From the NCBI GenBank assembly GCA_047967505.1, contig CM106541.1: 64,000 nucleotides of DNA. The stretch is one strand, 5' to 3'. The notes under the pieces were generated by a model. It was given only the letters and a program-made list of their open reading frames with translations. It was not told the origin of the DNA and did no database searches. This document shows, piece by piece, positions 12,654 through 25,265 of this stretch. Numbering within the stretch: the first letter of the stretch is position 1; each line of letters begins with the position of its first letter. Position numbers and translations under genes: made by a program. Origin of the DNA: Dipteris shenzhenensis. Its lineage: Eukaryota; Polypodiophyta; Polypodiopsida; Gleicheniales.

Positions 12654-12794
12654 GTTATCCTATTGGACACAAGATACCATAGGGATCCCATTTTTAGTAA
12701 TGGTGACATGCTAGGAGAAAGGCAATGGGCTTGGCTGGAGCAGCAACTTAGGGGCAACAAAGCACAAATTACCCTAATTGGGTCCTCCATACAG
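12654..12794 (+). CDS. PhoD-like metallophosphatase, internal exon
   Basis: This 141-nt exon encodes 47 residues in phase 0. It starts after the acceptor TTATTTCTAG with [12 protein letters not shown], continues [17 protein letters not shown] and ends LIGSSIQ before the donor GTGAGC. The DTRYHRD block and the (L)GE-x-QW-x-WLE block are diagnostic of PhoD-type phosphatases/phosphodiesterases of the calcineurin-like metallophosphoesterase superfamily, which cleave phosphate esters with bound metal ions. The next exon lies 13.96 kb downstream at 26,755 and continues the family alignment without a gap (SSIQ then VLPNFSA). Exons 5' of this one were not found in the window, so the N-terminal half of the domain is missing from view. 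Confidence 0.85.
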
Positions 12795-14166
12795 GTGAGC
12801 CCATGTTTTATGTGTTTGATTTGTATAAAGAATATAGGGGTTTCAATCTTTATGATATTTTTTCCAACAAGAATTCTCAGTTTTAAAGAGGTAAGAATAG
12901 GCAAAGATCTTTCAATTACAAAACTGTTAATTTTTTGGAGAGAATGTTCCTTCCGTTTGTAATCATAGAGGCATTGCCTATGTAGCTGGTACAAGGATGG
13001 GAAAAGCTATGCCATTCCTTTTCAGCAAAAGGATGATTTAGTGTTTATGAAGAGTCTACAGGGTACTATGTGTAATATTTTCTCTAATGTCTTTACACTC
13101 GTCAAAGTCGTTCTTACACAGAAGCGTGATTTCTAGTCAAATAACTTAATTAACTTAGAATTTTAGAGCTTTTATAAATTCCTCATAAAAATACCACAAT
13201 TTTAAATGCATTCACACCACATAACAACAGAGACAAGTACACCGGCACCCAACTGGGTGAGAATGAGGCCTCTCCCCCCAACTAGGTAAACCCAGTTGTA
13301 TTTTTTATATATTCAATGATGCTTAGCCTCATTACAATGGTAGTACAATTTTTGGACAAAACCCCCTCTGGGAAATCCAGAGTTCTAGACCAAGACTCAA
13401 ATATAGGACTATTACAATGATCTTTCTTTTCAAAGTGGGACTTAGATGTACATATGAGTGACAATCATCCAAGATAGTAACACTGCCAGCCCCTGGCCCA
13501 GTACTAGGTGGAGAAAGCCACATAAAATGGTCTTGGTCCTCCTTATGCCTTAAACATGAGAAACTCAGATTCTACCCGTTAGGGTTAGTATAGAAACCTT
13601 AGACTTTGTAAAACATAGCCCACAACAAAAGTAGCTTGTGTTTTCAACCTAAACGACGTTAAAACCTTTTGAAAACGAAGGGAACATGTTCAGTATAAAT
13701 AAAACCAGTTTTAGAAAGCCCTATGAGTGAAAAACGAGATCTGAAAAACACTTTTTGGTAGCCTAAAAGACGAAAAAACGGAACTGAATACGAGAAAAAC
13801 AGCACGTAAAAGAAAGTGTAGTGGTTGATAAAAGTGAAATACGAGAAGAATACTTGCCCCGTGACTTGTCTTGGGCACTAGAAAGGAAGAAAGGTAGGTT
13901 GAAGCAGAAATTCCAGCAATCGTGAAGTTGGACAATAGGAGGATGGCTACGAAAAGGGCGAATTTGTAAAGAGAGCAACAGGGAGAGGGTGTAACTTTGC
14001 AGAGAGAGCAATCAATAGGAAAACCAGAAGGGTGGACAAGGCAGCAAAAGTAGAGCGCTAGGGCAGCACTTTCAGCAGTGTAGCAACATGGAAGAGCCCT
14101 GGCAACGGGCTTGGATAAGGTGTCTAGCAAGGGAGAGAGGAGATGGAAGCGAACTGGAGCAATAGC

Positions 14167-14336
14167 TGTGAGGGTTAAAGGTCACTGTGCCTTTACCCTG
14201 GTTATGTATAATACTCAAACACATATATAAATGAATAAAAAGAAGATTAGGGTGGTTCTGCACCCACCAAAACTTGTGGCTCTCTGTCTCTCTCTCTCTC
14301 CTTCTTACGTTCTTGCTTCCGTTGAGAGCACTCTCA
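14167..14336 (+). repeat. 5' LTR of the copia element
   Basis: Starts TGTGAGGGTTAAAGG and ends GAGAGCACTCTCA. Contains a CT run (14284-14300). Flanked on the left by the target duplication ATAGC. Confidence 0.92.
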
Positions 14337-15177
14337 ACTGGTATTAGAGCCCGGGTGATCTAGCTGAGCGTGCGTGAATGCTTGAAGCTCAGCAGCTCTG
14401 TGGGAAGCTTTGTGAGCGACTTTACTTGCATCCGAGTGTGCAGAGACCTTGGAGGAACCTTTGGAAAAGTCACTTTGGTTTTGCGAAGTGGTTTTGAGAG
14501 CCTGTTAAGAGTTTTCAAAGAAAAAGTCGTTTTTTGAGCTTTTTCCTGTTCCGTTCGATGACAGAGACTCCGTATTGACTTGTAGAGGCAACTATTGCTT
14601 GCTTTTGGTGTCCACTTCACTTCAGGAGCTTGGAAACACCTTCTTGAATCTGGAATCATTTCATTGGATTTCTGACTCACTGTGTCAGTTTCTGCGTTTT
14701 TTGTTGTACACTCATTCGTGGTGTGCATTGGGTTGCAGTGGATGATTTATAGGCCATTTGGATGCATTGCGGTCCTTATTGGATGCGCTGATAGGCCCAA
14801 ATTGCCTTGTGGGATGCTATTTTTATGGACGCTTTGCACATGGATGCTATTTTATGATGAGGGACAGCTTTGATACATTGCAGGTGATGCACTGATAGTG
14901 CTATGCTCTCTTGGATGAGATATTATTGATGCATATGCCAGTGGACGGTGTTTATGCTTGAGTCATTTGGCACTTATTGGCATTTTCTTTTGGGCCAGAT
15001 TTGCTCATATAGATGCATAGTATATGCACATGAGTCAGATGCATCTTTTGAAGCTTTGAGCTTTGAGTTCTGGTGATATTTCACTTTATTGTGGCATACA
15101 CATTTGGGTGCACCTGGTATTTGGTGTGATTCTCTCTTGTAGGCACTAGCATTTGGGATTTTGTTTCATTTGCATCA

Positions 15178-15466
15178 TGGCATCCTCTTCCATGTCTGAA
15201 AAGGAGTTTTTCAGCATTAAAAAGTTTGATGGGACAAACTTTTCTTTGTGGAAAGAACAAATAAGGGATGTGCTTATTCAAAAGAAGCAGATTAAACCCT
15301 TAGCAGGGGTTGAAGCTAAGCCTGCAAATATGTCTGAGGATGATTGGAATGAGTTGGATGCATTAGCAAAGTCTACTATTAGACTTCATCTTGCAGAGTC
15401 AGTTTATTTCACAGTAGTAAATGAGCAGACTACGGAAGATTTGTGGAAGAAATTGTGTTCGGAGTA
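15178..15466 (+). CDS. copia gag N-terminal part
   Basis: Reads from ATG (MASSSMSEKEFFSI) through KKFDGTNFSLWKEQIRDVL and ends EDLWKKLCSE followed by a stop. The F-x-G-x-N-[FY]-x-x-W-K block is the start of the UBN2/DUF4219 gag region of plant copia elements, which builds the cytoplasmic particle around the RNA. A full gag runs on through a zinc knuckle; here it stops at about 95 residues, exactly where the internal deletion joins pol. A leader of about 840 nt separates it from the 5' LTR. Confidence 0.85.
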
Positions 15467-15472
15467 GGAAAC

Positions 15473-16284
15473 TCCTTTGGCTTTCACAAAAAGAGTATGT
15501 TACAAAAGTATTGCAGCGTTTCAATATGGAGGGGGGGGAGGCAGTGAGTACTCCATTGCCTCCATATGTGAAACTGAGTCATACAGATAGTCCCAAATCA
15601 GATGAGGAGAGGGTCATGATGGCCAAGGTTCCTTATGCATCAGCAGTTGGGAGTCTTATGTATGCTATGATAGCTACTAGACCAGACATTGCATTTGCAG
15701 TGGGAGTTGTTAGCCGGTATATGGCTAATCCAGGAAAGAGGCATTGGGAGGCAGTTAAGTGCATCATGAGGTACATGAAGGGTACCAAGGAGATGTGCAT
15801 CTGCTTTGGTAGAGGAGACATGCATATACTTGGGTACACAGATTCAGACTATGCAGAGCATGTGGATAGTAGGAGATCCACTTCTGGTTATGTGTTCACC
15901 TTTGCAGGTGGTGCAGTGTCGTGGATGTCTCGTGCACAGAAGTGCGTTGCTTTGTCTACCACAGAGGCTGAGAATGTTACAGCCACAGAGGGTTGCAAGG
16001 AGGCTATATGGCTTGATCGGCTAGTGGGAGATTTGGGGATTCATACAGGTGTACCGACATTGCATAGTGATTCCATGAGTGCTATTCAGCTAGCACGGAA
16101 TCCAGCCTTTCATGCAAAGACCAAACACATTGAGGTCAGGTACCATTTCATCAGGGAGGTACTCGAGGACAAGCGCATAGAGCTTGTCAAGGTTCATACA
16201 GATGATAACCCTGCAGATATGCTGACGAAGAGTCTACCTAGTCAGCGGTTTGAGTATTGTCGTGTATTGATGGGCATTGGATAG
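15473..16284 (+). pseudogene. copia pol C-terminal fragment (end of RT plus RNase H)
   Basis: Begins in the last part of the reverse transcriptase (LLWLSQKEYVTKVLQRFNM), passes SAVGSLMYAMIATRPDIAFA and enters RNase H with GYTDSDYAEHVDSRRSTSGY, ALSTTEAEN, TLHSDSMSAIQLARNP and KTKHIEVRYHFIRE. The usual AEY after STTE is AEN here. The frame is open to the end (LMGIG stop), so this segment has stayed intact although it lacks the catalytic YVDD part of the reverse transcriptase. An upstream overlapping frame starts in gag, so no clean start codon belongs to it. Confidence 0.85.
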
Positions 16285-16337
16285 TATGCCCACTGGTTGT
16301 TCTCCCTTAAAGGCACATTGTCCTTTAAGTGGGAGGT

Positions 16338-16508
16338 TGTGGGGGTTAAAGGTCACTGCGCCTTTACCCCGGTTATGTATAATACTCAAACACATATATA
16401 AATGAATGAAAAAGAAGATTAGGGTGGTTCTGCACCCACCAAAACTTGTGGCTCTCTGTCTCTCTCTCTCTCCTTCTTACGTTCTTGCTTCCGTTGAGAG
16501 CACTCTCA
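16338..16508 (+). repeat. 3' LTR of the copia element
   Basis: Starts TGTGGGGGTTAAAGG, ends CTCTCA and is followed by the target duplication ATAGC. The purine tract AAGTGGGAGG lies just upstream. Confidence 0.92.
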
Positions 16509-17169
16509 ATAGCAGCAGCTTGGAAGGCTATGGCGGCAAGGTCGAAGTTGTTGTGCAACAAGAGGAAGAGGAGACGGCCTAGCTGTGGAGGATTCTAAAT
16601 TAAGTTGTGTGGGTAGGCTAGGCCACTAGTTTATAGGAGAGCTAGGGCTAAAAATAGACTAGCTTAGCTAAAAGCAAAAGAACTAAAAGTAGAAAAACTA
16701 AACTAGCTTTTTGGAAAAGTAGAAAAGCTAAAGTAGTTTTCTGGAAAAGAAACTAGACAACTTGTATCTAACTCTAGACAACTTAGAATTCTACCAAACT
16801 GAGACCAACTTTTAGCTCTTGAAAGGATCTCGAAACTAGATACTCAAGGAATGGGTTTTGAGATCTCTCCCAACTCACTAAGCTATGCGATCTAGATTCG
16901 TCCTCCTTGACTAAGCATCATAGCCCAACACACCAAGGCTCACTCCCAAGACCATTGAATGTGTCAGGCAGGAATGTTTGGGTATTGAGAACCCTTGTGG
17001 ATGTGCAAAGCATCATCAATCTCGTACGGCATGCTGGTAATTCAATACCAGGTGGAGGGTGATCTGGTAAGGTAGTCAATTGACTCATAACTTCACTGGT
17101 GTGAAGTCCACTCCATGCACTAGCTTCCGACATCCTATCACTGGATGTGACTATGATGGATACTAAAGA

Positions 17170-17445
17170 TCCATGGCCATGCTGAAGATGGCAAAGAGAG
17201 AGACCGTACTGAAGACTGTAATAAAAGATCATACTGAAGATGGTAAACATAGGCATGTTGGAGATGGCAAACCAAGATCGTACTGAAGACTACCGGTAGA
17301 TCACACTGAAGTTGATAGAGCCATGCTTAAGGTGACTGGTCGCGTTGAAGGTGACAGATCGCACTAAAGGTGATGGATCGCACTGAAGGCGATAAGAGCT
17401 CTGATGTCCAGAAAGGGTCACACTAAAGGTGACAAGTGATAGCAA
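17170..17445. repeat. Degenerate short tandem repeats
   Basis: Roughly 22-26 nt units of the form GATCGYACTGAAGGTGATRG recur about ten times, e.g. at 17340, 17362 and 17386. They lie inside the giant intron and are not coding. Confidence 0.6.
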
Positions 17446-17769
17446 TGCATGGTGATCAGCCATGAAAAGAGAGTACTCTGAATTGCCGATGAAGATGTGC
17501 ACATGGTAGTAGAAGATGCCCGGCTGAGATGTGAAGTCTTGTCACAAGATTTCACAGAGAAGAATACACACATGTGGTCAGTAAAAATGAGATCTCAAGA
17601 AAGTAAAAAATATGATCCAATATATGGCAGTGAGAAAGAGCCATGTTACAACACTTCAATCTATGTGCCATTGGGCAATGCTACGTCTCCTATTTTAAGG
17701 TGTGAGTTTTCTAGCACACATCTCAAAGCATCAGAAACTGAGAGGAACATCTCTATATTGGCATTTGCA

Positions 17770-19350
17770 GGCCATTTTATGCCTTATTATGCAGTCACAT
17801 TCAGATCTGAGTACTTTGCAAGCTGCTTACATTTGTCCTAGTAAAGAAATTTGGAGGGGTTTAGTGATATTTTTATACAAGCCAATATTTGCATCCCAAG
17901 ATTTGTTCAAGTCTGGAGATGTGTAAGTAATATATTGGGTCTTCTACTGCTCCTCCATATAGTGAGTGGTTGGACAGCACTAGATGGGTTTTTACTTCTA
18001 TAGATCTCAAGATGCTTTCTTCACCGCTTATGTCTGCCGTTATCAGAGTATGGCACAGTTTTTGGGGTTCCTTGGGGAGGATTGTCCTTGCTATGCAGGA
18101 TGAGATTGATACACAACCAATTATGTCCATGGTAGACCTTTGGGTTATATGTAGTTGTCAAAGTGGGAGAGAGGTACTGCCTCTTTCATGGGCTCTTAAA
18201 AGAATTTCAAAGATCTCCCCTGAAGAACACAAAATGTAGATCACCTTATTGGGATTGACAAAAGAATTTATTAGATAGATGCCACTATCCCTTTGAACTG
18301 GGCCAGTGGAAATGGGGGATATCATAGACCCCATTAGGTGGTTGACGGCTTTCTCTGGCCACCATTGTTCCTTTTTGCATGTCATTGGACCTTTGTGGGA
18401 TAGAGGTGGAGATACCATGGTTTTCACGGTGCCGTGAGAGGGCAAATTGGTTTTTTTTAAAGATGAGGATGAAATCTTGGATGAACATTTTAAGCTAATA
18501 AGAGTTGTGGGCCATGTGGAGCAATGCTTTCATGCTACTAGCCGGTACATTGATCCCGTTTGGACAACATTTCCCTTGGTATTTGGCATAAAGTTTCTTA
18601 AGTGGGACCTGAGTGAATGGGAGTTGATTGATGAACAAGAGCCAGATCCAGAGGCCCTCAGTGGAAGAGCTTTCCGATCATTCTAGACTCGCACAGATCC
18701 TCTTGGAGAAGGTGTTGGAAATCCCTTAGGAACAAGAAAGTCGCTCCTCGCTTTTGGCTTTTCATTCATGGAGGGATTGCAGTAAATTAGTAGAGGAGCA
18801 CTTTCGGAGCTGACCCCTTTGGCTTTCGGTGCTTAACTAGTGTGTAAGTGGCTGGATTCTTTTCAGCATTGCCTTGTTGGGTTGGGGTTGTAGGACTCTT
18901 GTGCAGGTTTTTTGTTCTTCCACCTTCTTTATGACTTGGGTCTCAGTGGCCTGGTTCTCTTTGACGAGGCCTTAGGTTTTTTTTTGAGAGAGAGGTCTCC
19001 TCTCAGGCAACATCTTGTATAGCTCTCTCTAGTTGACACTATTCCTGCCTCTCAGTACAAGCCTCCTGCTTCTTTGGTGGACACAAGTTTGGGATCTTTG
19101 CCTAACACATTTGAGGTTTAGATGTGCTAAGGCTAGAGACAGCACCCAGGTCTACCCAGCCCTTTGGTTAGCATCTGGACATATATTGTACACAGCTTGA
19201 TGGCCATTTGGTCTAGGATGCAGGGGACTTCAATGTTTGCTTCCGGCCAAGAGGACACTTTTCCTTTTAGAGTGGTGAGGTAATCCTTTCTTCTCTAATT
19301 CTATTATTGGCTTGGGGTGGCACTCTCAGCCATAGTCTTTGTTTCTTCAA
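17770..19350 (+). mobile_element. LINE ORF2 C-terminal relic
   Basis: The + strand shows the part of a LINE after the reverse transcriptase: SKEIWRGL and DLFKSGDV, then LMSAVIRVWHSFWGSLGRI, and a zinc-binding segment with RFWLFIHGGIA near 18755-18785. Frames shift repeatedly. Neither the reverse transcriptase itself nor a clear A-tail is visible, so limits are approximate. The assignment is by resemblance in layout to the LINE relics at 1-2196 and 62,600-63,440. Confidence 0.45.
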
Positions 19351-19401
19351 GATTTACTTTTTTTTAACTCTTTCATGATGCTTTAACAATTGTTTCTCAT
19401 G

Positions 19402-22400
19402 CTATACATGATGTATTTGTGTTGCGAGTGCTTTGCTCTCAGCCATTTCTTTCATCCTTAATAGAAGTCTTTTTTGTGAAGGGGGAAGGGGGGCAACAAT
19501 AGCACCTGAAAAGTGTACTCGTTGGAGAAAGTGATCTTTACAGCCTTGAGCTGGTTGAATGACCATGTTAGTATTGCCCCTTAAGGAAGCATACCTATGA
19601 GGGTGCAGCCTGAGATAAACCCAATGTCCCTCCTCAAATTCCACATGCCTCCTCTTCTTATCTGCATTTTCCTTCATCCTAGCTTGTGCTTTGAGAAGGT
19701 TATCCTTGGCCAGCTGTAGGATGGCTTGCATTCTATCCACTTCATCCTTTGCATGCTGATTTAACAAAATCTGATGTTTGATGGTATTATGCTTAACACA
19801 ACCATGTATCCCAAGACTTTTGTGTCTCAAAGCAAAAGTGTCTCAAGTATTCCTCTACCCACTTATTTACTCTCTCTGACTGGCCATCTATTTTGGGATG
19901 ATATGCTGTACTAGGGGTCAAGTTTGTTCCAATTTGAGAGAAGAATTCTTTCCAAAAACCCATCATGAATTTTGCATCCCTATCACTCACAATCTTCTGT
20001 GGAAGGCCATGCAACTTGAAGATATACTTCACAAACTGATTGGCCACTTGTGAAGAAGAATAAGTGGTCTTGGTAGGAATAAAGTGAGTTGTCTTGGTCA
20101 TTCTATCCACCACCACCAGAATACTATTCCATCCCTTCGCTGTTGTGGGCAGTCCTGTGATAAAATCCATGCTGATGTGTGTCCACTTACCCTCAGGAAT
20201 GGGTAGGGGATTTAATAGGCCAGCAGGATGAGTGTTCTCAGTTCTATTTTGCTGGTATTGCTCACAGCTCTTTACATACTGCATTACATCTTTCCACAGA
20301 CCCTTTCCAATAGAAGCTTTGTTTACCCTTTCATAGGTCTTACCTAGCCCAATATGTCCTACCATAGGTGAGCTATGAAACTCAGCCAAGATCTGATTTT
20401 TGAATGAGGAATGAGGGACCAAATAAACTCTATCCAAGTCCATTCCTTAAGCATATTGTGGATAATCCAAACATTGAGGGTCCTGAAGTGCAATGAAAAT
20501 ATCAGCAGATTCCGGATGCTCCATATATTCCTCTTGGATGTCATGAATCCAATCCTTGTAGAGGGTAGTTGACTACATAACATTGACAAGACCAAAGCCT
20601 AGACAAAGCATCAGCTACCACATTATCTTTGCCCTTCTTATACTCAATGTCAAAGTCATAGCCTTGCACAAATGCTAACCATCTCCTTTGCCTTGGGGTA
20701 AGAGTACTTTGTGATAGGAAATACCTCAAGGATCTATGATCAGTTTTGACCTTGAAGTGGCTGCCATATAGGTAATGGTGCCATTTCTTTATAGCATGAA
20801 CAATGGCAAGCATCTCCTTATCATGTGTAGGAAAAATAAATTCCTTGTCACTCAGCTTCCTACTCTTACAGGCAATAACTCCATGACCCTGTTTTAGAAC
20901 AGCCCCTATGCCCCTGCCACTAGCATCAGCTTCAATAAAGAAAGGCTTTGAAAATGTCAAGATAGGTGCTGAAGTGAGAGCTTCCTTGAGATCATTGAAA
21001 GCTGCTTGGGCAGATGAACTCCATGAGAAGGCTCCCTTCTTGAGCGAATCTGTTAGAACTGCAGCTCTCTTGGCATAGTGCCTAATAAATCTTCTGTGTA
21101 GAAAGAAGTCAGACCAAGAAAACCCCTTAACTGAGTGAGATTTGAGGGTGTTGGCCATTGCTTTACCACCTGGACTTTTGCTGGATCCATTGAGCTACCC
21201 TCAGGTGAGATGATGTGACCCAAGTACTCCACCCTTTGCACCATGAAAGAGCACTTACAAGGTTTGGCATATAGCTGGTGCAGCCTGAGAATCTCCAAAA
21301 CCTTAGCAACATGCTGCAAATGCTCTTCCTTACTCTTGCTGTATATGAGTATATTATCAAAGAACACAAGTGCAAACTTGCAGAGATAAGGACCCAAAAT
21401 TTGGTTCATCAAGTACTGAAAGGTAGCTGGGGCATTAGTGAGCCCAAAGGGCATCACTTTGAACTCATAATGTCCTCCTTCAGTTCTAAAGGCAGTTTTA
21501 CTCTCATCTCCCTCCTTGATCCTTATCTGATGGTACCCTGACCTGAGGTCTATCTTTGAGAAGTATGTGGCTCGGTTAAGCGCATCCAATAGGTCATCCA
21601 CTCTAGGGATAGGAAACCTGTTTTTAATTGTCATTTTGTTTAACTCCCTATAGTCAATGCACATTCTGAAAGTCCCATCTTTCTTCTTAAGCAATAGAAC
21701 AGGAGAAGCAAATGGGGATTGACTATGGGTTGTAAAGCCCTTATCCATTAATTCCTGAATTTGTTTAACCACTTCATCTTTTTCTGCCCTTGACAGCCTG
21801 CAGGGAGCTTTCTTGACAGGTTTAGCCCCTTCCTCCAAATAAATGGCATGATCCACTTCCCTTTTTGGTGGTAGACCAGGTGGGGGTTCCCTAAATGAGT
21901 CCTTATATTGCTGTAGCAAATCCAGCATGTCAACATCTTCAACTTTGAAGTCCTTGCCAGATTTTTGAGTGCTTTCAGCTTCAAGCTTAAGTGCAAATAG
22001 ACTCACCTCTTTGTTCAAGAGTCTTCTAAGTCGTTTAACAGTTAATTTCTGAGGATGAATTCCAAATAAACAAACTTCCTGAGCCCCTTCTTGGAAAGTC
22101 ATGGTCATCCCTTTGAGATCCATGGTGAATTGACCTAGTGTTCCAAGCCAATCACAGCCAAGAAAGATATCTATAGGATTAAGATTTAATGCAAATAAAT
22201 CCACAGTACAACAGTATTCTGAAGAGAGCTTAATATCCACATCTTTGCAAATCCTTTGGCTGGTAGTGTAGGCTCCATCAACCAATTCCACCTTCAAGCT
22301 ATGAGGTAGTTCACCACTTGGGAGCTTAAATGATTGAATAGACCTGGAATTTATGAAGCTGTGAGTACTTCCTGTGTCCACAAGTACATAGACATCTCTG

Positions 22401-22807
22401 CCCTTAACTTGCCCTTTGACTCTAAAAGTAGTAGGTCCACTTATCCCACTTAGAGCATTGCTGGAAATGACATACAATTCTGACTGAGTATCCCATGCCA
22501 CTTCTTCATCACTAACAGTTCCATTGCCTTCAGCTTCTCTGCTGGGTTCACAGCAAGCAAAAGGATCCTCAAGATGATAGGACATCCTTGCTGTAGTTGC
22601 ATCTGAAACTGACTGAGCAGCAAATGGTAGTAAATTCCATGTCCTAGAGCTGTCCATGGCTCTCAACTCACCAAGATTGAGACCCCCAGGATTGAAGACA
22701 AAGTTCTCATCCTCTATCTCATCATCTCTTGGAGCTTCTTGACCACAATCATGGTAACTCTTCAGGCTCCTCATACTCCTCCTCAGATTCTGAACCTCAA
22801 TGATCAT
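19402..22807 (-). pseudogene. Ty3/gypsy pol: protease, RT, RNase H, integrase
   Basis: Protease shows VLVDTGSTHSFI. Reverse transcriptase shows YFSKIDLRSGYHQIRI, VMPFGLTNAPATFQ and ALVFFDNILIYSK. The last block normally reads FFDD or YVDD, so one catalytic aspartate is asparagine here. RNase H has FIEADASGRGIGAVL and TDHRSLRYF. Integrase (20,443-19,793) has DFITGLP, IVSDRDAKF and GQSERVN, the D-D-E residues, while its zinc finger reads CEQYQ instead of Cys-x2-Cys. A GHWVYLRLHPHR block follows; no chromodomain was recognised. Frame breaks near 21,060 and 20,540 and the FFDN change make it inactive. Confidence 0.88.
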
Positions 22808-22825
22808 GCTCAGCTTACTTGAGGC

Positions 22826-24545
22826 TTACTTTGCCTTGCATGATTTGTTGTGATCAACACTCCACTTTTCTCCACACCTAAAGCATAGTCCCTTCTTTCT
22901 CCTCTCATCCATTAGTGATTGGGGAAACTGTTTTTGAACCTCCCTCCTGCCCTTGTCTTGATATCTTCCATCAGCTTTGGACTCTTTGGCAACAGGAGTA
23001 GTCTTTGAAGCATTGAGGGTAGGATATTTGGGAATTGTTCTACCTGGTACACCATAAGCTGAGGCTGATTGAGAAGGCTTATACCCCATTTGAAGTTTTT
23101 GTTCACCCATAGACTTCCTCACACCATAATCCATAGTACTTGGCTTCTGGAAAGTACCTATCCCAATGACCTGCTCCCTTGGATTATACTTGGGCTCACA
23201 CAATTCTGCAAGTTGCATGGCTTCATCCAATGACTTGGGTCTAGAGGCCATCACATCAGAAGCAATAGAGGATTGAAACCTAATCATTCTCTGTTTTTCA
23301 TCTATCCCTCTCACAAACAGGAAAAAGCTTCCAAAACCGTTTTATAACTGATCGATTTTGAACCAAATCATACCATTGACACGAGTATTGATTTACAACT
23401 AAAGGAGAGAGAAATGTGACAACCATTTCCTATTTGAACTCCTCCCATGTGGCCATAGGTAGTCTAAGTCCCCCTTCCACTTCTTGTAAGTAGTGCCTCC
23501 ACCATGTGTGGGCATAGTCCTCTAAATGTAGGACTGCGAATTGAAGTTTGGCAGTGTCAGTTCTAGGGCTCAACTTGAAGTAATCTTCCAACTTGCTTAG
23601 CCACTCATAAAGCTCATTTGGTGAGGTAGACTCTCCCTTAAATTTCTGCAGCACTATTTTGTCCTTGTAGTCCTTGCCCATACTAGAACCTTGCTCCATT
23701 TCTTTTTGAATATCAACCTGAGTAGACTTCACAAACTGAGTGAAAGACATAGCCTCTTTAACTTCTGAATCTAACTGATTATAAGCCATCAACTGTTGTG
23801 TCAAAATTTCACCTCTCTTAAGTGACACTTGGTACACTTTGGATGAACTGGTTCCACCTTCTGGAATTGGCACATGAGCTGGACTTGTTTCTGTAGTACC
23901 TTACAGATTTGCATTCCATGGGGGCACATGATAGGAAGGTTGTTGTGGATGAGTTTTTCTAGCCTCTGCGATAAATCCGCCTTTTCCTGAGTTCAAACCA
24001 CCCTGATTTGGTTCCATAACCTTCTTGGGAACATCCTCCATTAGGATTTCCTTCCCTCTAGGTTCAGCTCTATTCCTCACTTGATTCACATCACTCCTCA
24101 TATTTCTTAGCTGAGTGAAAGCATAGTCAAACTTAGTCTTGGATTCTCTTTCCACATCATCAAATTTCTGCTCCAGCATTACATTGAGCTGCCCAACTTG
24201 ACCAGATAGCTTTTGCTGCTGATCCATAAGATGCTGCATCATTTTATTTTGCTTCTCCATAATACTTTGCTGTTGCTGCAGCATTGTAGCCAGAAAACCT
24301 TCAAGATCCACTCCAGGCCTGGAAAGAGGAGACTTGAGAGGTGATTGGGAGGTAGACCTTCTTGCCAATCCCTCATCTTCTGGCTCTTGCTCACTAATAT
24401 GGACTTCATCCCCAAGTTCCAGGGCTCCAACATGCTCTTTTGCCTGGCTCATTAACTGAGTGAGCTTCATCATACTCCATCTCAGATCTTAGATCTTGAG
24501 ATATTTTCCCCCTTCTGGAATTAGATGCAAATTTCTTTGGTGCCA
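22826..24545 (-). pseudogene. Ty3/gypsy gag
   Basis: Starts MAPKKFASNSRR at 24,545 and shifts frame near 24,480. It has a Gln-rich coiled segment (MLQQQQSIMEKQNKMMQH), the retrotransposon gag domain (LYEWLSKLEDYFKL, HTWWRHYLQE) and a Cys knuckle in KGLCFRCGEKWSVDH. A TAG stop interrupts it just after TWEEFK (about 23,430). Gag forms the particle that packages the element RNA. The CFRCGEKW form of the knuckle is typical of plant gypsy elements with a fused gag-pol. Confidence 0.82.
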
Positions 24546-25265
24546 TAAGATTTCTTTGGCTAGGCAAGATAGAATAGAGTAGATTGGCCTGCAAAATCAG
24601 AAACCCCCAAAAATTTTCGAAGTATCTGATCGGATAATACAACTGCGCCACCTGTAAGCTGAATTTCGAGCAGATGTCAAGGTAAACGATCTTCAATGGA
24701 GTCCATACTTAGTTCATGTGCTCCAGAGGCTGAGGCGACTCCTTGGTAGCAGAGGTATCACTATTTGCAGTAGGGAAACCCTAATTCGAAGCAGAAATGC
24801 AGGTACAGCCAGTCAAAAACGCTGATAACTCCCCCACGTGGACTCCAATGTCTACCAAAATTTAGGAGCAGCCTGTAGAGCCTAGGTCGACCAGCTTGGT
24901 GCAAGAAGCTTCAACTTCTGAGCAGTACTTGGCTAGATCGCAATTTAGGTCAAATTCGCCTGCGCCAGTCAGATTTTTGAGCAATTTCTGGGTCAGACCT
25001 GCACCATTTCGTGTTTCTTGCACATAGGAGTGATCAGGGAAGCAAGGGCTATCCAATGATGCTAAAATCCCCAAAGTCTGAGCACTCTGAAATTTAGGGT
25101 CTCTGCACAGTCCGACATGTGGCAGCAGCTGACTGGGACACCTGACGGCGGTGAATTTTTGCACAGCAGAAGTAGGGATAGGCCTCAAGATGGCATGCTC
25201 CAAGTTCAGCAAGTTTGGACATGATTTTCCCCACAATTTGCCATGAAAAGGGCTCTGATACCAAA

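Larger units (their letters stand above)
14167..16508 (+). mobile_element. Young internally deleted Ty1/copia element
   Basis: Two short LTRs (14167-14336 and 16338-16508, about 170 bp) begin TGTG and end CTCTCA. The 5-bp target-site duplication ATAGC sits at 14162-14166 and 16509-16513. The primer-binding site TGGTATTAGAGC follows the 5' LTR (two bases away), matching the initiator-methionine tRNA type used by copia elements. The purine tract AAGTGGGAGG precedes the 3' LTR. The two LTRs differ by about four substitutions and one indel, so the insertion is fairly recent. Protease, integrase and most of the reverse transcriptase are absent: gag is joined directly to the end of pol. The element sits in sense orientation inside the PhoD-like intron and would need proteins from a relative to move. 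Confidence 0.93.
19402..25265 (-). mobile_element. Ty3/gypsy element, internal region (chromovirus-like), 3' end lost
   Basis: On the - strand gag (from 24,545), protease, reverse transcriptase, RNase H and integrase follow in Ty3/gypsy order down to 19,402. The primer-binding site TGGTATCAGAGC lies at 25263-25252, two bases inside an LTR that begins at 25,266. No matching 3' LTR or purine tract was found left of 19,402, so the 3' end is truncated or too decayed to see. Frames are interrupted near 24,480, 23,430, 22,810, 21,060 and 20,540. It sits antisense in the PhoD-like intron. Confidence 0.88.
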
